From Sphingomonas arvum (GTDB taxonomy: Bacteria; Pseudomonadota; Alphaproteobacteria; Sphingomonadales; Sphingomonadaceae), in contig NZ_JAPDOB010000002.1 in NCBI RefSeq assembly GCF_026013565.1, positions 496,001-560,000 of the forward strand: a stretch of DNA of 64,000 bases, read 5' to 3'. The notes under the pieces are model-generated. The model made no database searches and was not told the origin of the DNA. It saw only the letters and a program-made list of their open reading frames with translations. Below, piece after piece: positions 38,505 to 48,216 of this stretch. The position numbers and the translations under genes are program-made. The number at the start of each line of letters is the position of its first letter. The stretch's first letter is position 1.

Positions 38505-38717
38505 TTAGGAACGGGTCAGCCGGCGTACCAGCCGCGGCGCGAACAAGGCTTCGCTCAGACCCAGGGTCGCCAGCGGGATGCCGGCGAACGGCGCTCCGCG
38601 CGGCTGCACCAGGTCCGAAAAGGTGATCGCCACACCCGCGATGAACAGCAGCGCGCCGCTGATTCGCAAAACCGCGAAGATCAGGAAGCTGCGCTTCTCC
38701 GCTGCTTCGTCAGCCAT
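38505..38717 (-). CDS. Small two-helix membrane protein
   Basis: A 70-residue protein with two hydrophobic segments (about 8-31 and 39-55) and a basic C-terminus (APRLVRRLTRS). ATG 38717 overlaps the HAD hydrolase stop by 8 bases, and the gene ends 10 bases before the ATP12 start, so it sits firmly in the operon. It has no recognised family. The pattern MADEAAEKRSFLIFAVLRIS resembles small membrane proteins annotated near ATP12 genes in sphingomonads, though I cannot confirm this without a search. Confidence 0.7.
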   Translation of the reverse strand: MADEAAEKRSFLIFAVLRISGALLFIAGVAITFSDLVQPRGAPFAGIPLATLGLSEALFAPRLVRRLTRS

Positions 38718-39387
38718 GCTCCACCTCGCCGAACAACCGCCGGACCTCGCCATGAACGTCGGCCGGCCGGGCGACCAGCACGTCGGCTCCGGCTACCTTG
38801 AGCTCCGCCGCATCATGGTAGCCCCACAAGGCACCCATCGCCTTTGCACCCGCTGCCTTGGCCATGCCCATGTCCCAGCCGGTGTCGCCGATCACCACCG
38901 TGTCCGCCGGCTCCGCTCCCGCCGCCAGCATCGCTTCCATGGCCATGGAGGGGTGCGGCTTGGACGGATGGCGGTCTGCGGTCTGCAGAGACACGAACCG
39001 TCCGCCAAGGCCGTTGACCTGAAGGCAATGGTGCAGTCCGCGGTCCGACTTGCCCGTGGCGACCGCCAGCAGCCAGCCGTCCGCCTCCAGTGCATCGAGC
39101 AGGGGCACGATGCCTTCGAACAACGGCTCCTCGACCGAGCCGCGAGCCCGGAGGGCCGCGAACACCCGGCGGTACGTCGCGCTGAGTACGCGGTGCTCGG
39201 CGCCATCCCCGTCCGGCGCCAGAGAAGCGAACGCCTCGTCCAGGCTGAGGCCGATCACCCGCCGCGCGACGTCTCGGGGCGGTATGGGACGCCCGTGCTC
39301 GGCAAACGTCTCGCCCAGCGCCAGGTGAATGCTGTGCCCGCTGTCGACCAGCGTCCCGTCGCAATCGAAGATGACCAGCCGGCTCAC
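38710..39387 (-). CDS. HAD-IA family hydrolase (phosphoglycolate phosphatase-like)
   Basis: A 225-residue haloacid dehalogenase-like phosphatase. The nucleophile motif is FDCDGTLVDSG with Asp8 and Asp10, motif II TGKSDRG (middle), and motif III VIGDTGWDMGMAKAAGAK with the acidic pair. The cap subdomain lies between motifs I and II. The substrate is not known; phosphoglycolate or nucleotides are common for this branch. Start is GTG 39387 in a GTGA overlap with the RluA stop. It lies between RluA and ATP12 genes. Confidence 0.9.
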   Translation of the reverse strand: MSRLVIFDCDGTLVDSGHSIHLALGETFAEHGRPIPPRDVARRVIGLSLDEAFASLAPDGDGAEHRVLSATYRRVFAALRARGSVEEPLFEGIVPLLDALEADGWLLAVATGKSDRGLHHCLQVNGLGGRFVSLQTADRHPSKPHPSMAMEAMLAAGAEPADTVVIGDTGWDMGMAKAAGAKAMGALWGYHDAAELKVAGADVLVARPADVHGEVRRLFGEVEHG

Positions 39388-40475
39388 TTGCGCGGCGCGC
39401 TTCCGCGGGACCGCCGTTCGCCGCGCCGCTCCTTGCGCCGGTCTTTTGCCGCGGCGTTGGCGGCCTTCTTGCGGGCCTCGCGTGTCGGCTCCGGCTTGTG
39501 GTCCAGCGGCATCATGTCGCCGGCCATCGGATCAAAGCCGAGTGTCGCCAGGCTTTCGGCGAAGTGCCCCGGCAGCTCGGCGCTGACATCGATCACGCCA
39601 CCCGGCGCATCGATCCGCAGCCGCCGTGCGTGCAGGTGCAGCTTGCGGCTGATCCCGCCGGTCAGGAAGGCGTCCGCCCCGCCGTACTTCGCGTCGCCGA
39701 CGATCGGGTGCCCGATGTGCGCCATGTGCGCACGCAACTGGTGCGTGCGGCCCGTCAGCGGCTGCAGCTCCATCCACGCCGCGCGGTTGCCGGCCCGGTC
39801 GACGACACGCCAACGGGTGCGGGCCGCTTGGCCGTCCTCGGCGACATGCATCTTCTCGCCGCCGGTGCCCGGCTGCTTCGCTAGGGGCGCATCGATCAGC
39901 CCTTCGTCAGCAGAGGGCACGCCGATCACCAGCGCCCAATAGACCTTGCGCGCGGTCCGTCCCGAGAAGCTTTTGGAAAAGAACGCCGCTGCCCGCGCCG
40001 AGCGCGCCACCAGCAGGACGCCGCTCGTGTCCTTGTCCAGCCGGTGGACCAGCTTGGGCCGGCTCTCGGGATCATCGGTCAGCCCATCGAGCAGACGGTC
40101 GAGATGCTGGTTGGTCTTGGTCCCGCCCTGGGTGGCCAACCCTGGCGGCTTGTTGAGCACGAAGGCATCGGCGGTCCGCTCGATCACCATCTCGCGGACG
40201 AATTCCCGCTCGTCCTCCGTCAACGGGTCGCGGCGGGGCTGCGGCCGCGCCGAGCGGGCCGGCGCAGCCTCGGCGGGCGGCACGCGGATCACCTGGCCGG
40301 TTTCGATGCGGTCGCCCGGGGTCGCCTTCTCGCCGTTCAGCCGCAACTGCCCCGTCCGCGCCCAGCGCGACACGATGTTGAAGCTGACGTCCGGCATGTG
40401 CCGCTTGAACCAGCGGTCCAGGCGGATGCCGTCGTCATCCTCGGCGACGGTGAACTGGCGTGTTTCGCTGGTCAT
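39384..40475 (-). CDS. RluA family pseudouridine synthase with basic tail
   Basis: A 363-residue RNA pseudouridine synthase. An S4-like RNA-binding domain occupies about 7-66 and the catalytic domain follows with VHRLDKDTSGVLL, in which Asp147 is the expected nucleophile. The RluA-type GRTHQLRAHMAHIGHPIVGD is present. The last 35 residues are strongly basic and repetitive (REARKKAANAAAKDRRKERR), an extension that probably contacts RNA or the ribosome. Exact target uridines cannot be told; the RluC-like architecture suggests large-subunit rRNA. Confidence 0.92.
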   Translation of the reverse strand: MTSETRQFTVAEDDDGIRLDRWFKRHMPDVSFNIVSRWARTGQLRLNGEKATPGDRIETGQVIRVPPAEAAPARSARPQPRRDPLTEDEREFVREMVIERTADAFVLNKPPGLATQGGTKTNQHLDRLLDGLTDDPESRPKLVHRLDKDTSGVLLVARSARAAAFFSKSFSGRTARKVYWALVIGVPSADEGLIDAPLAKQPGTGGEKMHVAEDGQAARTRWRVVDRAGNRAAWMELQPLTGRTHQLRAHMAHIGHPIVGDAKYGGADAFLTGGISRKLHLHARRLRIDAPGGVIDVSAELPGHFAESLATLGFDPMAGDMMPLDHKPEPTREARKKAANAAAKDRRKERRGERRSRGSAPRK

Positions 40476-40484
40476 CGACGCGCC

Positions 40485-41255
40485 CTAGCGCTCCGGCAGC
40501 GCCTTCGCAAAGCGCATGGACGTGCGCTCGTAGCCGAGGTGGCGGTAAAAGGCGTGCGCCTCGCGCAGCCGGTCGTTGCTGGTCACCTCCACGATCCCGC
40601 AGCCGAGCTGCGCCAGCCGCCGCTCCGCCTCGGCCACCAGCTGCCGGCCCAGTCCGCGCCCGCGCGCCCCTTCTGTCAGCACCAGCACGGTGATGCGTCC
40701 GATTGTCGGATCGCGGTGTGGCATCGGGGTCGCATGGTAACCGCAGGCTCCGATCACCTGCTCGCCGTCCGCCATGACCAGCACCGGCTCGCCGGCCTTG
40801 GCGAGCAGCTCCAGGTTGGCCCTCACCCGCTCAGTCGCAATCTCGTGACCCAGCAAGGCGAACAGTTCGGCGAGTTGCTGCGAATCGCGTCCCTTGGCTT
40901 CGCGCAGCACCGGCTTGGGCGGGCGCGGGGGCGGTGATGGGGGAGGGGGCGGAGGATCTGCGACCAACTCCGGCGCTGCCCTGGCCTTCCGGCGCTTGGC
41001 CGCAACGGTCCCTCCCGCCTCCCGCAGGCTGGTCGCCCAATCATGCTTTTCCAATCCGCGCAGTTGACTCTCGACCTCCTCGGCGCTCGCCTGGAGGGCA
41101 CCAGAAGCATCAAGGCCGAACACCGGCTCGCCCGTCCCGTCGACCAGTGCGAACAAGCCGTAACCCGGTTTGCCCGGCGTGCGCACCCGCGACCGTTTGA
41201 GCTTCAGCCCACGGTTAGCCGCCAGCTCCGCCAGCTGGTCCGCGTCCAGAGTCAC
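40485..41255 (-). CDS. GNAT family N-acetyltransferase with additional N-terminal domain
   Basis: A 256-residue protein in three parts. Residues 1-85 form a small domain (AELAANRGLKLKRSRVRTPG and GYGLFALVDGTGEPVFGLDA) of unrecognised type. Residues about 101-117 are a proline-rich linker (PPPPPPSPPPRPPKP). Residues about 118-250 are a GNAT acetyltransferase with motif A GARGRGLGRQLVAEAE and a C-terminal AHAFYRHLGYERTSMRF. The acceptor substrate is unknown. It overlaps DUF445 by 4 bases and precedes RluA. Confidence 0.82.
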   Translation of the reverse strand: MTLDADQLAELAANRGLKLKRSRVRTPGKPGYGLFALVDGTGEPVFGLDASGALQASAEEVESQLRGLEKHDWATSLREAGGTVAAKRRKARAAPELVADPPPPPPSPPPRPPKPVLREAKGRDSQQLAELFALLGHEIATERVRANLELLAKAGEPVLVMADGEQVIGACGYHATPMPHRDPTIGRITVLVLTEGARGRGLGRQLVAEAERRLAQLGCGIVEVTSNDRLREAHAFYRHLGYERTSMRFAKALPER

Positions 41256-42535
41256 AGCGTGTCGATCACGTGCAGTACCAATCCGACCAGCCCACCAACC
41301 AGCGTGCCGTTGATCCGGATATATTGCAGATCGCGCCCGACCGCCGATTCCAGCCGGGCGGTGATGGTCCGCGCGTCCCAGCCGCGCACCGTATCGCTGA
41401 CCAGCCGGACGATCGAACTACCATAGCTCGCCGCCATCCCGGCCGCCGCTCGCCGGGCGAACTGGTTCACGGCGCCGCGAATGCGCTCGTCCCGCTCCAG
41501 CGTCCCGCCCATCGAGCGCAGTACCTCGCCCAAGCGCCCGGCCAGCACCGCGTCCGGGTTGCGCGCGGCGGCGATGATCGCGGCCCGGCCCTTCTGCCAC
41601 AAGGTGTCCAGCCAGGTCGCCACCGACGTGTTGGCGAGCAGGTCGCTCTTCCACCCCTCCACCCGCGCTCGCGTATCCGGGTCCTCCTGCAGGTCGCGGG
41701 CAAGATCAATCAGCGCCCCCTGGATCTTCTGCCGCACCGGATGGTCCGGGTCCGTGCTCATCTCCACCGTCAGCTTGCGCAGGCCTTCCATGATCGAGTC
41801 GGCCAGTTTTTCGTCCAGCCCGGCCAGCCGCAGCATCCAGCTCGCCCGCTTGCGCACCAGCTCACGCACTAGGCTCTCGTTCGCGTCCAGCGTCCGGGCC
41901 AGCGCCCGGATCGCCGCCTCTAGCAGCGGTAGGTGCCGATCCTCGGCAATCGCTGATGCCAGCGCCCTGCCCATTACCGGCGCGACCTCGGCGGCGCGCA
42001 GCCGCGAGGAGATGGCGGTTTTGACGATGCCGCCGAGCCGCTCATCGTCCAGGCTCTCGAACACGTCGGCGATCAGCCGCGACGCCCCCTGCCGGATGCG
42101 CAGTGCGCGCCCTTCACTCTCAACCGGCGCCTGCAGGAACCGCCCCGCAGCACCGGCCAGGTCCAGACCGCGCATCCGCCGGGCGATCACCCGTGCGGTC
42201 AGGAAATTGTCCTTCAGGAACTGGGCTAGCGTATCGCCGATCCGGTCCTTGTTGCGCGGGATGATGGCCGTGTGCGGGATGGGCAGGCCGAGCGGGTGGC
42301 GGAACAGCGCCGTCACGGCGAACCAGTCGGCCAACCCGCCGACCATTGCCGCTTCGGCGAACGCCTTGACGAAGCCCAGCCACGGCCGCCCCGGCTCGAG
42401 CGCCCGGCTGACGAAGAACAGCCCGGCCATGACCACCAGCAGGCCGGTGGCAACCACCTTCATGCCCGTGGCGCCCGGTTGGACGGGGTTGAAGCGCGCC
42501 AAGGGTCGTCGGGCAGGCGGGTCGGCTCGGCTCAT
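41252..42535 (-). CDS. DUF445 family membrane protein
   Basis: A 427-residue protein of the DUF445 family, with hydrophobic segments at the N-terminus (about 26-48) and at the extreme C-terminus (LVGGLVGLVLHVIDTL). The middle is predicted soluble and helical, with FAEAAMVGGLADWFAVTALF and HTAIIPRNKDRIGDTLAQFL, both typical of this family. Its function is unknown; members are widespread in proteobacteria. It follows the RND permease gene by 31 bases and overlaps the GNAT gene by 4 bases, so it sits in the same transcriptional run. Confidence 0.88.
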   Translation of the reverse strand: MSRADPPARRPLARFNPVQPGATGMKVVATGLLVVMAGLFFVSRALEPGRPWLGFVKAFAEAAMVGGLADWFAVTALFRHPLGLPIPHTAIIPRNKDRIGDTLAQFLKDNFLTARVIARRMRGLDLAGAAGRFLQAPVESEGRALRIRQGASRLIADVFESLDDERLGGIVKTAISSRLRAAEVAPVMGRALASAIAEDRHLPLLEAAIRALARTLDANESLVRELVRKRASWMLRLAGLDEKLADSIMEGLRKLTVEMSTDPDHPVRQKIQGALIDLARDLQEDPDTRARVEGWKSDLLANTSVATWLDTLWQKGRAAIIAAARNPDAVLAGRLGEVLRSMGGTLERDERIRGAVNQFARRAAAGMAASYGSSIVRLVSDTVRGWDARTITARLESAVGRDLQYIRINGTLVGGLVGLVLHVIDTL

Positions 42536-42566
42536 TCCTGCTCAATAGCCGAGCCGAGCGCCTGGT

Positions 42567-45500
42567 TCACTCCGCCGGTTGCGGCTGGCTCCCGCCGAAG
42601 CCCGGCGCGCGCTGTTCCGGCACTTCCTCGTGCACGGCATGAGCGGTAGCCCGCAGGCCCTTGCCGAACTTGGCGCCGATCCATTGCTCGATGTCGATTG
42701 CCAGGCTGAAGTAGGCCGGGACGAGCAGCAGGGTCAGGCCGGTGGACATGATCAGGCCGCCGATCACGGTGACGCCCATCGGCGCCCGCCAGCTGCCGTC
42801 GCCGGACAGGCTCAGCGCGATCGGGATCATGCCCGCGACCATCGCCACCGTGGTCATCACGATCGGCTGCGCGCGCTTGTGGCCCGCCTCCACGATCGCT
42901 TCGTCCTTGTGCATGCCGTGGTTCATCATCTCCACCGCGAAATCGACCAGCAGGATCGAGTTCTTGGCGACGATGCCCAGCAGCATCAGCAGCCCGATGA
43001 ACACCGGCAGGCTGAGCGGTTGCCCGGCGATGTGGAGCGCGATGACCGCACCCAGCGGCGCGAGCAGCAGCGAACCTAGGTTCACGAATGGCACCAGGAA
43101 CCGGCGGTAGAGCAGCACCAGGACCGCGAACACCAGCGCGATCCCGGCCAGCACCGCGAGAATGAAGTTCATGATCAGCTCGGCTTGCCATTTCTGCGAA
43201 CCAAGGCTGAGCCGCTGAACGCCTTCCGGCAGGTTCTTGAGCGTCGGCAGCTGGTCGATCTTCTTCCACGCGTCGCCCGACACCAGCCCCGGCGCGAGGT
43301 CGGCGCCAACCACGATCCGCTGGACCTGATTGGTCCGGTTGATGATGACCGGCCCCGAGCTGAAGCTGATCTCCGCCACCGACTTCAGCGGCACCGATCC
43401 GCCGCTTGCGGTTGGTACGGGCAGGTTCTCCAGCGTCGAGATGTCCTTGCGCTCGGACTGCGCCAGGCTGACGATAATCGGAACCTGACGGTCCGACAGC
43501 GAGAAGCGCGCGCTGTTCTGGTCGATGTCGCCGATGGTGGCGATGCGGATGGTCTGCGCCAGGGCCGAGGTGCTGACGCCCAGGTCCGCCGCCAGGTCGA
43601 AGCGCGGCTTGATGATCAGCTCGGGCCGGACGTTGTCGCCCTGGACACGCGGCGCGACGACCTCCGGCAAGGTGGCCATCTCGGCCGCGATCTGGTTGGC
43701 AACCCGAGTGAGTTGCTGCGGATCGTCACCCCCAAGGTAGAGGCTGAGCGCGCGGCCGCCGCTACCAGGACCGCCGTCGTTGCTGTTGAAGTTGACGCGT
43801 GCGTCCGGGATCTGAGCCAGTTGCGGGTTGATCTCGCGCTCAATCTCGAAGCTCTTCTTGGTCCGGTCCTTCTTGTAGAGCACGTTGACGAACGCCGAGC
43901 CGGTGAAGCTGCGCATGAACACGTCCTGCACGTTCGGATTGCGCTTGATCACGGTCGCGGCCTGCTCAGCCACCCGCATCGTCTGGTCCAGCGTGGTGCC
44001 GGGCGGCATCTGGATGCGAACGCTGCTGGATTCAGAATCCTGGTCAGGCTGAAAAGCCATCGACAGCGTGGCGATACCGACGCCGGTGCTGGCCAGGATC
44101 AAGAAGCCAACGCCCACCATCCAGATGCGATGGTCGCGGAACCTTGCCAGGCGGCGGCCGATCCAGCTGCGGCTGCGCGCCTGCGCCGGCGCCACCTTGC
44201 TGCTATCGATGGTCCAGCGCAGGGCGCCGAGGTAGCGCATCATGGACTTGCCGCCGGCATGCTCCTGCACGCCGTGGCTCTTGAGGAAATAAGCAGCGAT
44301 CAGCGGGGTGATCATGCGCGCGACGAGCAGGCTCATCAGCACCGCCAGCACGACCGTGTAGCCGAAGTTGCGGAAGAACTGGCCGGAAATGCCCGGCATC
44401 AGGGCAACGGGCAGGAACACCGCCACGATCGACATGGTCGTCGCCAGCACTGCCAGCCCGATCTCATCGGCGGCGTCGATGGACGCCTGGTAGGCCGACT
44501 TGCCCATCCGCATGTGGCGAACGATGTTCTCGATCTCCACGATGGCGTCGTCGACAAGCACGCCAGCCACCAGGCTGAGCGCCAGCAGCGACAGGCCATT
44601 CAGGTTGATGGACATGAGGTCCATGAACCAGAAGGCCGGAATGGCCGACAGCGGGATCGCCAGCGCGCTGATCAGGGTCGCCCGAATGTCCCGCAGGAAC
44701 AGGAACACGACGAGCACGGCCAGCACGGCGCCCTCGACCAGGCCATCAACCGCGCTGCTGTACTGCAGCTTGGTGCGGTCGACGCTGTTGTCGATTTCCA
44801 CGAAGCGGACCCGCGGGTCCTCCTTCTCGATCTTGTGCAGTTCCTTCCAGGTGTTGTCGTAGGCCGTCACGTCGGACGCGCCCTTCGCCCGGGCGACGTT
44901 GAAGCTGACCACCGGACGGCCGCCGAACTGCGCCGACGAGCGCGCTTCCGCCGCCGCGTCCTGCACCTGGGCGATGTCGGCCAGGCGGATGAAACGTCCG
45001 CCGGGAAGGGCGATCTGCTTCTGCGCGAGTTCCTGCGCGGTCAGCGAGTTGCCCAGCACTCGCACGGTCTGCTCAGATCCGGCGATCTGGGCGCGACCAC
45101 CAGCCGCGTTCAAGTTCAGCGTGCGCAGCTGAGCATTCACCTGCGCCGCCGTGATGCCCTGCGCCTGCAGGGACGCCGGGTCGAGCACGATGCGAATTTG
45201 CCGGTCGACGCCGCCCTCGCGGGTGACCTGCGCCACGCCGTCCTGGCTCAACAGCCGGCGGGAGACCTTGCCATCGATGTACCAGCTGAGGTCGGCCAGG
45301 CTCATGTCGGTGGTCTGGGCGGCGATGTAGACGAAGCTGTCGCCGTTCACCTGCACCCGGTTGATCTGCGGCTCCAGGATGCCCTCGGGCAGGTCGCCGC
45401 GGATCTGGGCGATGGCGTCGCGTACGTCGTTCACCGCCCGGTCGGTCGGGGTCCCGATCTTGAACTGCACAAAGGTGTTGCTGCTGCCTTCGCGCACGTC

Positions 45501-45755
45501 CGAATTGATCTCGTCGATGCCTTCCACGCCGCGCACCGCGGCCTCGACCTTCTGCGTGACCTGATTGACCAATTCGGACGGGGCTGCGCCCGGCTGCGAG
45601 ATGGTGACGGTGGCAGCCGGGAAATCGATGTCCGGATTGTCCGTCACCTCCATGGTGGCAAACGCGTAGATGCCGGTCAGCAGCAACGCGATGAACAGCA
45701 CGATCGGCGGCACCGGATTGCGGATGCACCAGGCGGAAATGTTGCGGAAACTCAT
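42567..45755 (-). CDS. RND efflux transporter permease subunit
   Basis: A 1062-residue inner membrane antiporter of the HAE/AcrB-type RND family, with twelve predicted transmembrane helices and two large periplasmic loops. The proton-relay region [15 protein letters not shown] (with Asp-Asp) and the second half [20 protein letters not shown] are visible, as is the initial [20 protein letters not shown]. The substrate class is not told by sequence. It follows its periplasmic adaptor by 29 bases. No TolC-like outer membrane factor gene is next to it. Confidence 0.95.
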   Translation of the reverse strand: MSFRNISAWCIRNPVPPIVLFIALLLTGIYAFATMEVTDNPDIDFPAATVTISQPGAAPSELVNQVTQKVEAAVRGVEGIDEINSDVREGSSNTFVQFKIGTPTDRAVNDVRDAIAQIRGDLPEGILEPQINRVQVNGDSFVYIAAQTTDMSLADLSWYIDGKVSRRLLSQDGVAQVTREGGVDRQIRIVLDPASLQAQGITAAQVNAQLRTLNLNAAGGRAQIAGSEQTVRVLGNSLTAQELAQKQIALPGGRFIRLADIAQVQDAAAEARSSAQFGGRPVVSFNVARAKGASDVTAYDNTWKELHKIEKEDPRVRFVEIDNSVDRTKLQYSSAVDGLVEGAVLAVLVVFLFLRDIRATLISALAIPLSAIPAFWFMDLMSINLNGLSLLALSLVAGVLVDDAIVEIENIVRHMRMGKSAYQASIDAADEIGLAVLATTMSIVAVFLPVALMPGISGQFFRNFGYTVVLAVLMSLLVARMITPLIAAYFLKSHGVQEHAGGKSMMRYLGALRWTIDSSKVAPAQARSRSWIGRRLARFRDHRIWMVGVGFLILASTGVGIATLSMAFQPDQDSESSSVRIQMPPGTTLDQTMRVAEQAATVIKRNPNVQDVFMRSFTGSAFVNVLYKKDRTKKSFEIEREINPQLAQIPDARVNFNSNDGGPGSGGRALSLYLGGDDPQQLTRVANQIAAEMATLPEVVAPRVQGDNVRPELIIKPRFDLAADLGVSTSALAQTIRIATIGDIDQNSARFSLSDRQVPIIVSLAQSERKDISTLENLPVPTASGGSVPLKSVAEISFSSGPVIINRTNQVQRIVVGADLAPGLVSGDAWKKIDQLPTLKNLPEGVQRLSLGSQKWQAELIMNFILAVLAGIALVFAVLVLLYRRFLVPFVNLGSLLLAPLGAVIALHIAGQPLSLPVFIGLLMLLGIVAKNSILLVDFAVEMMNHGMHKDEAIVEAGHKRAQPIVMTTVAMVAGMIPIALSLSGDGSWRAPMGVTVIGGLIMSTGLTLLLVPAYFSLAIDIEQWIGAKFGKGLRATAHAVHEEVPEQRAPGFGGSQPQPAE

Positions 45756-45784
45756 GGCGCGACGCCGTCCTTGCGAAACTAGGG

Positions 45785-46963
45785 TTAGCGCGCTGCCTGG
45801 CGCTTGGGATTGACCTTCTGGCCGGGGTTCAGGAACGGCCCGGCGGACAGCACCACCGTCTCCGTACCGTCCAGGCCCTCCGCGATGCTCACGCCGGCTT
45901 CGCTAACGTTGCCGATCTTCACGGCGCGTCGCTCGGCCTGGTTCTTGGCGTTCACGACATAAACGTAGTTGCCGTCCTGGTCGGCCAGCACCGCACTCTG
46001 CGGCAGCAACGGCGCGGTTGCCGCGCCGGCCGTGATCCGCGCATCGGCGAAGCCGCCGGGCCGCACCTGCGGTCCGTAGGGCACCGCGATCCGCACCTCG
46101 CCCAGCCGGGTCGTGGGATCGATCACCGGCGACACCTGCCACACCTGGCCGGCGATCGGCCGGTCGGAGCCGAGCGGCGTCACGCTGGCCGCCATGCCGA
46201 CCCTGACAGCCGCGAGGTCCTGCTGGCTGAGCTGCGCCCGCATCTCCATTTCGCCACCGCGAGCAATCCGGAACAGCCCCTGGCTGCCAGCACCGATGAC
46301 CTGGCCGACCTCGACATTGCGCTGCAGTACTAGGCCGCTGGTCGGCGCCTTGACGTCGAGCAGGCCGATGCCTGCGCGGGTCGCACCAAGCTGCGCCTGG
46401 GCGACGCGGATCTGGGACTGCGCCTGGTCGCGCGCCGACCGCTTGCGGTCGAGTTCCGCCTTGGAGATGAACCCGCGACCGACCAGCGCGGCTGCACGGT
46501 CATACTCCGCTTGGGCGAGACCCGCCGACGCCCGTGCCGACTCAACGGCCGCCGCCAGCTGAGCCGCCGTCTGGGTCTGCACGGACCGATCCACGGTCGC
46601 CAGTGTCTGGCCGGCATTGACCCAGCTGCCCGCGTCCACCAGCACCGCGGTGACCCGGCCACCGGTGCCGGCCGCCCCGACCGGCTGGTCGCGCCGCGCT
46701 GCCAGCGCGCCGCTGGCCGAGATCACCCGGGCGACCTGCGTCCGGCCGGGCACGACCACGCTGACCGACGGAACCTGCCCGTCGCGTCCGGCACTGGCCT
46801 GCGCCGGAGCCGCCGCGTCCTCCTTGCTAGGCCCAAACAGGAACCAGCCGAGCACCAGCAGCGCCACGGCTCCGACGGCCGCCAGGATCAGGTTGCGGTT
46901 GCGCCGCGAACGATCCACCACCACCAGCGTATCCGAGCGGTCGAGCCGGGTCTCCCGATTCAT
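45785..46963 (-). CDS. RND efflux periplasmic adaptor subunit
   Basis: A 392-residue membrane fusion protein. A basic N-terminus is followed by one transmembrane helix (LILAAVGAVALLVLGWFLFG). The lipoyl/biotinyl-like halves are GRVTAVLVDAGSWVNAGQTL and VKAPTSGLVLQRNVEVGQVI, with the coiled-coil hairpin between, and a beta-barrel region following. It links the RND permease to an outer membrane channel. ATG 46963 follows AAAGAGAA. A perfect dyad lies 43 bases upstream and may be the operator. It heads the eight-gene minus-strand run ending at ATP12. Confidence 0.93.
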   Translation of the reverse strand: MNRETRLDRSDTLVVVDRSRRNRNLILAAVGAVALLVLGWFLFGPSKEDAAAPAQASAGRDGQVPSVSVVVPGRTQVARVISASGALAARRDQPVGAAGTGGRVTAVLVDAGSWVNAGQTLATVDRSVQTQTAAQLAAAVESARASAGLAQAEYDRAAALVGRGFISKAELDRKRSARDQAQSQIRVAQAQLGATRAGIGLLDVKAPTSGLVLQRNVEVGQVIGAGSQGLFRIARGGEMEMRAQLSQQDLAAVRVGMAASVTPLGSDRPIAGQVWQVSPVIDPTTRLGEVRIAVPYGPQVRPGGFADARITAGAATAPLLPQSAVLADQDGNYVYVVNAKNQAERRAVKIGNVSEAGVSIAEGLDGTETVVLSAGPFLNPGQKVNPKRQAAR

Positions 46964-47005
46964 GTCCAATTCTCTTTCTTTCTGTGCCGAGACCGAGACG
47001 GCAGC

Positions 47006-47022
47006 TGTATTACTGAAATACA
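47006..47022. promoter_or_regulatory. Perfect 17-base dyad upstream of the RND adaptor gene
   Basis: TGTATT and AATACA form perfectly complementary 6-base arms around the 5-base centre ACTGA. The dyad is 43 bases upstream of the adaptor start codon on the minus strand. Symmetric operators of this size are typical for TetR or MarR regulators of RND pumps. No regulator gene is next to it, so the binding protein is unknown. Confidence 0.5.
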
Positions 47023-47161
47023 TCACCCGGCGCAACTGGGCCGCATCGCTCTTGCGTCGGCAAGGATTCTTCGACCAACGACGGCACTGCTGCCGCCAAC
47101 GCAGGTTTGCGTTATAACGAAAGATGTGAACCGCGTCTGTGCGGCCAACAGGGAGCTAGGA

Positions 47162-47428
47162 ATGATCGAAACCTATGGCGTCATCGGCTGGATCGTGATC
47201 GGACTGCTGGCGGGCGGCATCGCCAAGCTGCTGATGCCCGGACGTGATCCCGGCGGGTGCATCGTCACGATCCTGCTCGGCATCGCCGGCGCGCTGCTGG
47301 CCGGCTTCATCGGCAAGGCCGTCGGCTGGTATGACGAGGGCGAAGCCGCGGGCTTCCTGGCCGCGATCGTCGGCGCGTTCATCATCCTGTTCCTGTACCG
47401 CACCATCGCCGGCCGACGCCGCCTGTAA
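47162..47428 (+). CDS. GlsB/YeaQ/YmgE family stress response membrane protein
   Basis: An 88-residue protein of the GlsB/YeaQ family (transglycosylase-associated protein). It has three hydrophobic segments: IGWIVIGLLAGGIAKLLMPG at the start, the central IVTILLGIAGALLAGFIGKA and the C-terminal AAIVGAFIILFLYRTIAG. GGAG lies about 7 bases before ATG 47162. A near-consensus TATAAC sequence upstream could be the -10 element. Members are stress-induced small membrane proteins of unknown biochemical role. It is divergent from the RND adaptor. Confidence 0.88.
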   Translation: MIETYGVIGWIVIGLLAGGIAKLLMPGRDPGGCIVTILLGIAGALLAGFIGKAVGWYDEGEAAGFLAAIVGAFIILFLYRTIAGRRRL

Positions 47429-47497
47429 GCGAGCCGTTCAGCTTCCTGCCACCCGCGCCGGGAGAAATCCGGACGGATCATTGGTAGGAGAAGGCTT

Positions 47498-48208
47498 ATG
47501 CGTCCACTGCTTCTTGCCCTTGCGCTGACGGGCGCGGCTATCCCGGCGGCCGCGTCCGCGCAGCCTGTGGCCGTTCAGCCGCTCGCTGGCACGCGGCTGG
47601 ACATCGCCGCGACAGGCGACGTCAGCCGCGTGCCCGACGTGGCGGTAATCTCGACCGGAGTTGTCACTCGCGCCGCCTCGGCCAGCGAAGCGCTGGCCCA
47701 GAATGCGGCCCGGCTCGACCGGGTGCGGGCGGCGCTGAAGCGGGCAGGGGTAGCGGACCGCGATGTCCAGACCAGCTCGGTCAGCCTGAATCCCGACTAT
47801 GTGTATGCCGACCGACAGCCGCCGCAGCTGACCGGCTATCAGGCCAGCAACCAGCTGACCCTGCGCTTCCGCGATATTCGGAACACGGGGCGGATCCTGG
47901 ATGCATTGGTCAAGGAAGGCGCCAATCAGATCAGCGGGCCCAACCTGACTGTCGATCGGCCTGAGACTGCACTCGACGAGGCTCGGCAAAAGGCGCTCAC
48001 CGTCGGCCGTGCTCGGGCCGAGCTCTACGCCCGCTCGCTTGGTCTGCGGGTGGTCCGGCTGCTTGCAGTCAGCGAAGGCGCCCGGTTCGACAACCCGGTG
48101 CCGGTCGTCGCCATGGCGCGGCGGGCCGAATCGGATGCGAGCACCGCCATTGTGCCGGGCGAACAGCAGCTCTCGGTCACGCTGCAGATGAGCTTCGAAC
48201 TACAATAA
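47498..48208 (+). CDS. SIMPL domain (DUF541) exported protein
   Basis: A 236-residue periplasmic protein with a signal peptide of about 22 residues (ends AASAQ). The SIMPL/DUF541 domain follows, with LDIAATGDVSRVPDVAVIST, DVQTSSVSLNPDY and the later GPNLTVDRPETALDEARQKA, which match the family. Such proteins are of unknown biochemical function and are found in many sphingomonads. A hairpin terminator follows 9 bases after the stop. It follows the GlsB gene by 69 bases on the same strand. Confidence 0.88.
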   Translation: MRPLLLALALTGAAIPAAASAQPVAVQPLAGTRLDIAATGDVSRVPDVAVISTGVVTRAASASEALAQNAARLDRVRAALKRAGVADRDVQTSSVSLNPDYVYADRQPPQLTGYQASNQLTLRFRDIRNTGRILDALVKEGANQISGPNLTVDRPETALDEARQKALTVGRARAELYARSLGLRVVRLLAVSEGARFDNPVPVVAMARRAESDASTAIVPGEQQLSVTLQMSFELQ

Positions 48209-48216
48209 ACACGAAA

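Noticed and set aside
43185-45782. An 865-codon open frame on the plus strand
   Set aside because: It runs antisense to the RND permease gene, whose family motifs are clear on the minus strand. Long antisense frames are common in high-GC DNA, and this one has no recognisable protein pattern.
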